Assembly (NCBI RefSeq): GCF_003990045.1
Contig: NZ_RZGZ01000002.1
Span: forward strand, 1,364,001 to 1,428,000
Source of the DNA: Labedella endophytica
GTDB lineage: Bacteria; Actinomycetota; Actinomycetes; Actinomycetales; Microbacteriaceae
Direction: 5' to 3'
Length of the DNA stretch: 64,000 nt
Part shown: piece after piece, positions 59,552 to 64,000 of the stretch
How positions within the stretch are numbered: position 1 is the first letter of the stretch
How the letters are laid out: every line of letters begins with the position of its first letter
Translations under genes and position numbers: made by a program
Notes under the pieces: model-generated
Told to the model about the DNA's origin: nothing
Databases searched by the model: none
What the model saw: only the letters and a program-made list of their open reading frames with translations

Positions 59552-61075
59552 TCACGATGCTGGTGCGTAGTTCGCGATCGACGGGACGATCTGCAACGCC
59601 TGTGCATCCACGTCGACGCCCGCGGTCGAGAAGTAGACGGCGTCGGGGAAGTAGGCGGGGACGAACCAGGCCTTCTCCACGAAGAGCGTGTCGAGCGCCC
59701 GGTAGGCCTCCACCTGCGCGTCTCCCGACGTCGTCCGGATCAGGTCGACGGCAGCCTGGATCTCCGGGTCGGTGTTGCCGAGGGGGTTCCACGGCGCGTC
59801 GGACGCGCCCCAGAAGTTGATTCCCTGCCACGGGTCGCTCGACTGCAACTGGTACCAGACGGCGGCGTACTTGCCGGAGAGGTATTCGTCGTTGGTCTGC
59901 GCCTGCGGGACCTGCGCCCAGTCCACGGTGATCCCCACGGCGCCGAGCTGCTCGGTGAGAAGGGGCGAGAGGTTGGCGTAGACGGGTTCGGGGATGGTCA
60001 TCGAGAATCCGTCGGCGTAGCCCGCCTCGGCGAGGAGCTCCTGAGCACGGTCTGGGTCGTACTCGTACGCGCCCTCGAGCGACTCGTCGTACGGTTCGGA
60101 CTTCGGATTGAACACCTGGTTCGTGATCGTGCCGGACCCGTCGTAGAGGGTGTCGAGGATCGCCTCGCGGTCGATCGCGTAGTTCAGGGCCTGACGCACG
60201 CGCTCATCGGCGAGAGCGGGCACCATCGTGCCGTCACGGTCGAAGAGGAACAGGCCCTGGAAGCCGGGACCGGGGGACGTGGTGACCGTGAGGCCCGCGC
60301 CCTCCGCCTGTTCGGCGTTGATCGCGTCACCGGTGGCACCGTCCACCTCGCCGCTGCGGACGGCGTTGAACCGTGCGGTCGCGTCCGTGATCGGCTTGAT
60401 GACGATGCGATCGTACGGATACGCCTCGGCGTTCCAGTAGTCGTCATTGCGCACGAACGTGTACTGCACCGTCTTGGTCGTCTCGGCCTCGTCGAGGACG
60501 TAGGGTCCGGTGCCAACCGGGGCGTCGGCGAGGGTCCCCGCATCGATCGAGTCGGGGCTGGCCATTGCACCACCGGGAAGCGCGAGCTGCCGGATGATGC
60601 CGGGATCAGGCTGCGTGAAGACGAGGTCGACACTGGTCGCCGAGTTCACGACGATGTCCGAGATCGCGGCGAATGCCACACTCGAGGTCCCCGTCCCCTC
60701 CCGGGTCGCCTCGATGTTCGCCTTCACTGCATCCGCGTCGAAGTCGCTGCCGTCCGTGAAGACGACGTCGTCGCGCAGCGTGAGGCTCAGCGTGGTCTGG
60801 TCGTCGTTCCACTCCCACTCGGTGGCGAGGTCCGCGACGTACTCGCCGTCCGGTGCGATCTGAATGAGCGTGTCGTAGACGGGCTGGTAGTACTGCACAT
60901 AGTGCGCGTCTCGCGAATCTGCGGGTGCGAACGAGTTGATGTCCACGGCGCTCGCGAGCGTCAGGGTCTGTTCACCTCCCTCCGCTGAGTCGCTACCGGT
61001 CGAGCAACCGGCGAATGCGAGCGAGAGGGCGGCTGCTGCGGCGATCGTTGCTGCAGCTTTCCGACGACGAACCAT
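59552..61075 (-). CDS. Family 5 extracellular solute-binding lipoprotein
   Basis: A 507-residue receptor of the dipeptide/oligopeptide/nickel class. The signal peptide ends in lipobox LAFAGC. Blocks such as GEYVADLATEWEWNDDQTTL, GTGPYVLDEAETT, VRQALNYAIDREAI and YDPDRAQELLAEAGYADG are family-typical. The ATG at 61075 begins the operon (receptor, DppB, DppC-DppD, DppF). The proximity of three sulfatases suggests that the cargo may be an oligosaccharide or glycopeptide, as such receptors bind both peptides and glycans. This is inference. Confidence 0.92.
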   Translation of the reverse strand: MVRRRKAAATIAAAAALSLAFAGCSTGSDSAEGGEQTLTLASAVDINSFAPADSRDAHYVQYYQPVYDTLIQIAPDGEYVADLATEWEWNDDQTTLSLTLRDDVVFTDGSDFDADAVKANIEATREGTGTSSVAFAAISDIVVNSATSVDLVFTQPDPGIIRQLALPGGAMASPDSIDAGTLADAPVGTGPYVLDEAETTKTVQYTFVRNDDYWNAEAYPYDRIVIKPITDATARFNAVRSGEVDGATGDAINAEQAEGAGLTVTTSPGPGFQGLFLFDRDGTMVPALADERVRQALNYAIDREAILDTLYDGSGTITNQVFNPKSEPYDESLEGAYEYDPDRAQELLAEAGYADGFSMTIPEPVYANLSPLLTEQLGAVGITVDWAQVPQAQTNDEYLSGKYAAVWYQLQSSDPWQGINFWGASDAPWNPLGNTDPEIQAAVDLIRTTSGDAQVEAYRALDTLFVEKAWFVPAYFPDAVYFSTAGVDVDAQALQIVPSIANYAPAS

Positions 61076-61131
61076 GACGTACTCCTTCGTACAGGTGTGT
61101 GGCTTGCAGCCACCATAGGGGACATGTCCTT

Positions 61132-61147
61132 TAGGTGCAACGACCTA
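61132..61147. promoter_or_regulatory. Candidate operator upstream of the family 5 receptor operon
   Basis: TAGGT-GCAACG-ACCTA is a perfect dyad 57 nt upstream of the receptor ATG. ACATGT lies next to it (61122-61127), which resembles a PadR half-site. A role for the local PadR protein is possible. Confidence 0.45.
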
Positions 61148-61163
61148 TATGCCTTTTGTGCCG

Positions 61164-61212
61164 AGCGGCGAGGGGCAAGCGGCGAGCGGCGAGCGGCGAG
61201 CGGCGAGCGGCC
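61164..61212. repeat. Heptamer tandem repeat AGCGGCG
   Basis: Seven units of a 7-bp period, mostly AGCGGCG (unit 2 is AGGGGCA and the last is AGCGGCC). It lies between the two divergent promoters of the Dpp operon and the beta-glucosidase gene. Seven is not a multiple of three, but it is outside coding sequence as called, so slippage would alter promoter spacing rather than a frame. Confidence 0.85.
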
Positions 61213-61235
61213 GCACGATCCCGCACCCCTCCCGT

Positions 61236-61247
61236 GAGAGCGCTCTC
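61236..61247. promoter_or_regulatory. LacI-type operator for the beta-glucosidase gene
   Basis: GAGAGCGCTCTC is a perfect 12-bp palindrome with the central CG of LacI/GalR operators, 46 nt before the GH1 start. The LacI-family gene 62755-63786 is its likely regulator. Confidence 0.8.
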
Positions 61248-61292
61248 CCGCGCGGTAGGCTTCATCCCAGATCACCGACAGCTGGAGCACCC

Positions 61293-62726
61293 ATGAGCGA
61301 CGACGCCCGCCGTTTCCCCGACCACTTCCTCTTCGGAGCGGCCACCGCCGCCTACCAGATCGAGGGAGCCGCCCACGAGGACGGTCGCACCGACTCCATC
61401 TGGGACGCGTTCAGCCGCGTACCGGGGGCGGTCATCGATGCGCACAACGGCGACGTCGCGACGGACCACTATCACCGCTACCGCGACGACGTGGCGATCA
61501 TGAAGGAGCTCGGCCTCCAGACCTACCGCTTCTCCACGTCGTGGGCGCGCGTGCGGCCCGACGGCGGACCGGCGAACCCGAAGGGGCTCGACTTCTACTC
61601 GCGCCTCGTCGACGAGCTCCTCGGCGCCGGGATCAAGCCGTGGCTCACCCTCTACCACTGGGACCTTCCGCAGGCCCTCGAGGAGCGTGGCGGCTGGACC
61701 AACCGCGACACCTCCGAGGCCTTCCGCGACTACGCGATGACGGTGCACGAGGCCCTCGGCGACCGCGTCGACGTGTGGACGACGCTCAACGAGCCGTGGT
61801 GCTCCTCGTTCCTCTCCTACACGGCCGGCGCGCACGCCCCGGGTCGGCAGTCGGTGGAGGACGGCCTCGCCGCCGCCCACCACCTCATGCTCGGACACGG
61901 ACTCGCCGTGCAGTCCCTCCGCGAGGCGGACCCGGCGCTCGAGATCGGGATCACGCTCAACCTCACGGTCGCGAAGCCCGTCGATCCGAGCAACGAGGGC
62001 GACGTCGACGCCGCGCGCCGCATCGACGGCCAGTTCAACCGCTTCTTCCTCGAACCGATCTTCCACGGCGTCTACCCGCAGGATGTCATCGACGACGTCG
62101 CCGGGAACAACTTCGAGTCGTATGTGAAGGACGGCGACCTCGACATCATCTCCACGCCGATCGACGCCCTCGGCGTGAACTACTACCACGGCGAGCACGT
62201 CACCTCCACGAAGCCGCCGGTGGAGACGGGCGGTCAGGCGGAGACCGAACGCCCCATCCGTTCCCCCTTCCCGGCCGCCGAGAACGTGTACTGGCAGCCG
62301 CAGGACCTCGAGACCACGTCCATGGGCTGGGAGATCGAGCCGTGGCTGCTGCGCGACCTGCTCGTGCACGTGGACGAGGAGTACACGGGACCCGCTGGGA
62401 CCGCGATCTGGGTCACCGAGAACGGCGCGGCGTTCGACGACGTGCTCGAGGACGGCGCCGTGCACGACGACGACCGCTCTCGCTTCCTCGCCGGCCACCT
62501 CGAGGCGATCCTCGACACGATCGACGACGGTGTGAACGTGCGCGGGTATTTCTACTGGTCGCTGCTCGACAACTACGAGTGGGCCTGGGGGTACCACAAG
62601 CGCTTCGGGATCGTGCGCGTGGATTACGACACCCAGGAGCGCATCATCAAGGACTCCGGGCTCTCGTACCGGGACATCATCGCAGCGCGCGCTCTGCCCG
62701 CCCGCGCCCTGCCCGCCCGCCCGTAG
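61293..62726 (+). CDS. GH1 beta-glucosidase
   Basis: A 477-residue glycoside hydrolase of family 1, hydrolysing beta-glucosides such as cellobiose. The acid/base is Glu167 (TLNEPW) and the nucleophile is Glu376 (WVTENGAAF). Family landmarks FLFGAATAAYQIEGA, DGRTDSIWDAF and the C-terminal YFYWSLLDNYEWAWGY are clear. I chose the ATG at 61293 with GGAG 6 nt upstream; longer in-frame extensions read through the heptamer repeat. No signal peptide is present, so it is cytosolic. The C-terminal tail RALPARALPARP is a small in-frame repeat. Confidence 0.95.
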   Translation: MSDDARRFPDHFLFGAATAAYQIEGAAHEDGRTDSIWDAFSRVPGAVIDAHNGDVATDHYHRYRDDVAIMKELGLQTYRFSTSWARVRPDGGPANPKGLDFYSRLVDELLGAGIKPWLTLYHWDLPQALEERGGWTNRDTSEAFRDYAMTVHEALGDRVDVWTTLNEPWCSSFLSYTAGAHAPGRQSVEDGLAAAHHLMLGHGLAVQSLREADPALEIGITLNLTVAKPVDPSNEGDVDAARRIDGQFNRFFLEPIFHGVYPQDVIDDVAGNNFESYVKDGDLDIISTPIDALGVNYYHGEHVTSTKPPVETGGQAETERPIRSPFPAAENVYWQPQDLETTSMGWEIEPWLLRDLLVHVDEEYTGPAGTAIWVTENGAAFDDVLEDGAVHDDDRSRFLAGHLEAILDTIDDGVNVRGYFYWSLLDNYEWAWGYHKRFGIVRVDYDTQERIIKDSGLSYRDIIAARALPARALPARP

Positions 62727-62754
62727 CCCGACCTCGACCCGGACGCCGATCGCC

Positions 62755-63786
62755 GTGAGCACCGTCACCCCCCGCCACACCGTGCGTCATCCGCCGACGC
62801 TCGAGGCGGTCGCCGAGGCCGCCGGTGTCTCGCGCGCCACCGTGAGTCGCGTGGTGAACGGGTCGCCGCGCGTGCGGGGCGAGGTCGTCGAGGCGGTGCA
62901 GAAGGCGATCGCCGAGCTCGGCTACGTTCCGAACCGCGCAGCCCGCTCGCTCGCCTCCAGTCGCACCCATTCGATCGCGCTCCTCGTACCCGAGGAGGTG
63001 TCGCGCTTCTTCGGCGACCCGTACTTCGCGAGCTTCACGACCGGGCTCGACCGCCGTCTCGCCGCCAGCGAGTACGTGCTCAACCTCGTCGTGGCGCGCG
63101 ACGACCCCGATCGCAAGGCCGTGCGCTACGTGCGCGGCGGCAACGTGGACGGCGCGATCGTGGTGTCGCACCACAGCGGCCACGAGTTCCTCGCGCAGCT
63201 CGAGGGTGTCGTCCCGATCGTGTTCGGCGGGCGGCCCGAGGCCGGCATCAGCGCGGAGCCGTACTTCGTGGACGTCGACAACGTCGCGGGCGGCCGACTC
63301 GCCACCGAGCACCTGCTCGGTCTCGGGCGTCGACGCATCGCGACGATCGCGGGACCGGTCGACATGACCGCCTCCATGGATCGACTCGCCGGTTTCCGCG
63401 CGGCCATGGACGACGCCGGCCTCCCGTCCACCGCGATCGACTACGGCAACTTCACCGCGCCGGGTGCCGCCGCTGCCATGCGCCGCCTCCTCGAGGAGCA
63501 GCCGGATCTCGACGGCCTCTTCGTCGCATCGGACCTCATGGCGACGGGCGCGCTCCGTGTGCTCGCAGCCCGCGGCATCCGTGTGCCGGACGACATCGCG
63601 ATCGTCGGCTACGACGACAGCCCCGCCGCGACCTGGGGCGAGATCGGTCTCACGACGGTGAGCCAGCCGTCCGAGCTCATGGGCGCGACGACCGTCGACG
63701 TGCTGCTGCGGCTGCTCGGCGGCGACCCCGACGTGCCGCACGCGAACATCGTGCCCACCGAGCTCATCATCCGCGAGTCGGCGTGA
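62755..63786 (+). CDS. LacI-family transcriptional regulator
   Basis: A 343-residue repressor. The N-terminal HTH is plain: TLEAVAEAAGVSRATVSRVVNG and VRGEVVEAVQKAIAELGYVPN. The C-terminal periplasmic-binding-like sensor domain follows (SIALLVPEEVSRFFGDPYF, VDVDNVAGGRLATEHLLGLG). I placed the start at GTG 62755. It lies 28 nt after the GH1 gene and probably represses it through the palindrome at 61236. Cellobiose or another beta-glucoside is the expected inducer. Confidence 0.93.
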   Translation: MSTVTPRHTVRHPPTLEAVAEAAGVSRATVSRVVNGSPRVRGEVVEAVQKAIAELGYVPNRAARSLASSRTHSIALLVPEEVSRFFGDPYFASFTTGLDRRLAASEYVLNLVVARDDPDRKAVRYVRGGNVDGAIVVSHHSGHEFLAQLEGVVPIVFGGRPEAGISAEPYFVDVDNVAGGRLATEHLLGLGRRRIATIAGPVDMTASMDRLAGFRAAMDDAGLPSTAIDYGNFTAPGAAAAMRRLLEEQPDLDGLFVASDLMATGALRVLAARGIRVPDDIAIVGYDDSPAATWGEIGLTTVSQPSELMGATTVDVLLRLLGGDPDVPHANIVPTELIIRESA

Positions 63787-64000
63787 CGCGCGGGCAGCGG
63801 CGGACCGGGCTGCTCGTGATCGCCGGGCTCGCGCTCCTCGTCGTCGTGGTCGGGATCATCGCGGTCCCGATGATCGCGCAGACGATCATCAACGCCGACC
63901 ACCTTCCCGAAGCGGTGGGCTCGGAGGTCGTCATGACGAAGGAGCAGGCCGAGCTGATGGACCGCGGCGACGGCTTCCCTCTCTGGGGTCCCGTGTTCCT
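63783..64000 (+). CDS. Membrane protein, 3' end outside window
   Basis: The frame opens at GTG 63783, overlapping the LacI stop by four bases (GTGA), and runs to the window end, so at least 72 residues are visible. A short basic start (VTRGQRRTG) precedes one hydrophobic helix (LLVIAGLALLVVVVGIIAVP) and then a hydrophilic stretch. It has the look of a single-pass membrane protein or an anchored protein. It is cotranscribed with the LacI gene. No family is recognised. Confidence 0.6.
   Translation, partial: MTRGQRRTGLLVIAGLALLVVVVGIIAVPMIAQTIINADHLPEAVGSEVVMTKEQAELMDRGDGFPLWGPVF

Noticed and set aside
61149-61292. N-terminal extension of the beta-glucosidase upstream of 61293
   Set aside because: The extended frame reads through the heptamer repeat and the LacI operator, has no homologous sequence, and the ATG at 61293 has its own ribosome site.

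Overview
The window looks like a chromosomal segment of a high-GC actinobacterium, most likely a member of the Microbacteriaceae (Microbacterium and relatives). The grounds are strong GC bias, many GTG starts, ATGA/GTGA-coupled operons, paired LytR-CpsA-Psr genes, a DtxR-type iron box and the general gene repertoire. The genus is inference. There is no rRNA, phage, insertion sequence or CRISPR array.

Layout. 1-3.2 kb: a BLUF blue-light receptor cut by the window edge, an LLM flavin monooxygenase, an Fpg/Nei-type glycosylase and a small unknown gene. 3.3-13.7 kb: an eight-gene operon on the minus strand (PotD/PotC/PotB/PotA-like importer, arginine-deiminase-fold hydrolase, M20 N-carbamoyl-type amidohydrolase, ThDP decarboxylase-like enzyme, 2-hydroxyacid dehydrogenase), divergent from a PucR-type regulator. 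It reads as uptake and breakdown of a guanidino or ureido compound. 13.7-18.8 kb: a sugar-oxidation cluster with a pyranose-2-oxidase-like GMC enzyme, a TetR regulator, two TIM-barrel isomerases and an M20D amidohydrolase.

18.9-24.5 kb: an epimerase, a seven-helix protein that aligns by eye with heliorhodopsin but lacks the retinal lysine and its counterion, two tRNA-Ser genes around two LCP ligases, and a repeat patch. 24.5-28.6 kb: a siderophore ABC importer under a DtxR-type box. 28.7-44 kb: mostly housekeeping (serS, a HAD phosphatase, a lipid kinase, pheA, pgm) with a lipoprotein esterase, an ECF sigma/Asp23 envelope-stress cassette, a GH51 arabinofuranosidase and a MerR-membrane-protein operon.

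44-61 kb: a structured leader RNA before a DUF4870 gene, a luciferase-like oxidoreductase, then a sulfatase locus. That locus has three type I sulfatases with formylglycine motifs, a TauABC-like importer, a ROK regulator, a PadR regulator and a Dpp-like importer with a permease-ATPase fusion. 61-64 kb: a GH1 beta-glucosidase, its LacI regulator and a truncated membrane gene.

Many gene 3' ends carry long inverted repeats. Two families of these recur with conserved sequence, which ordinary terminators do not do. The most novel-looking items are the retinal-free heliorhodopsin homologue, the guanidino-compound operon and the recurring palindromes.
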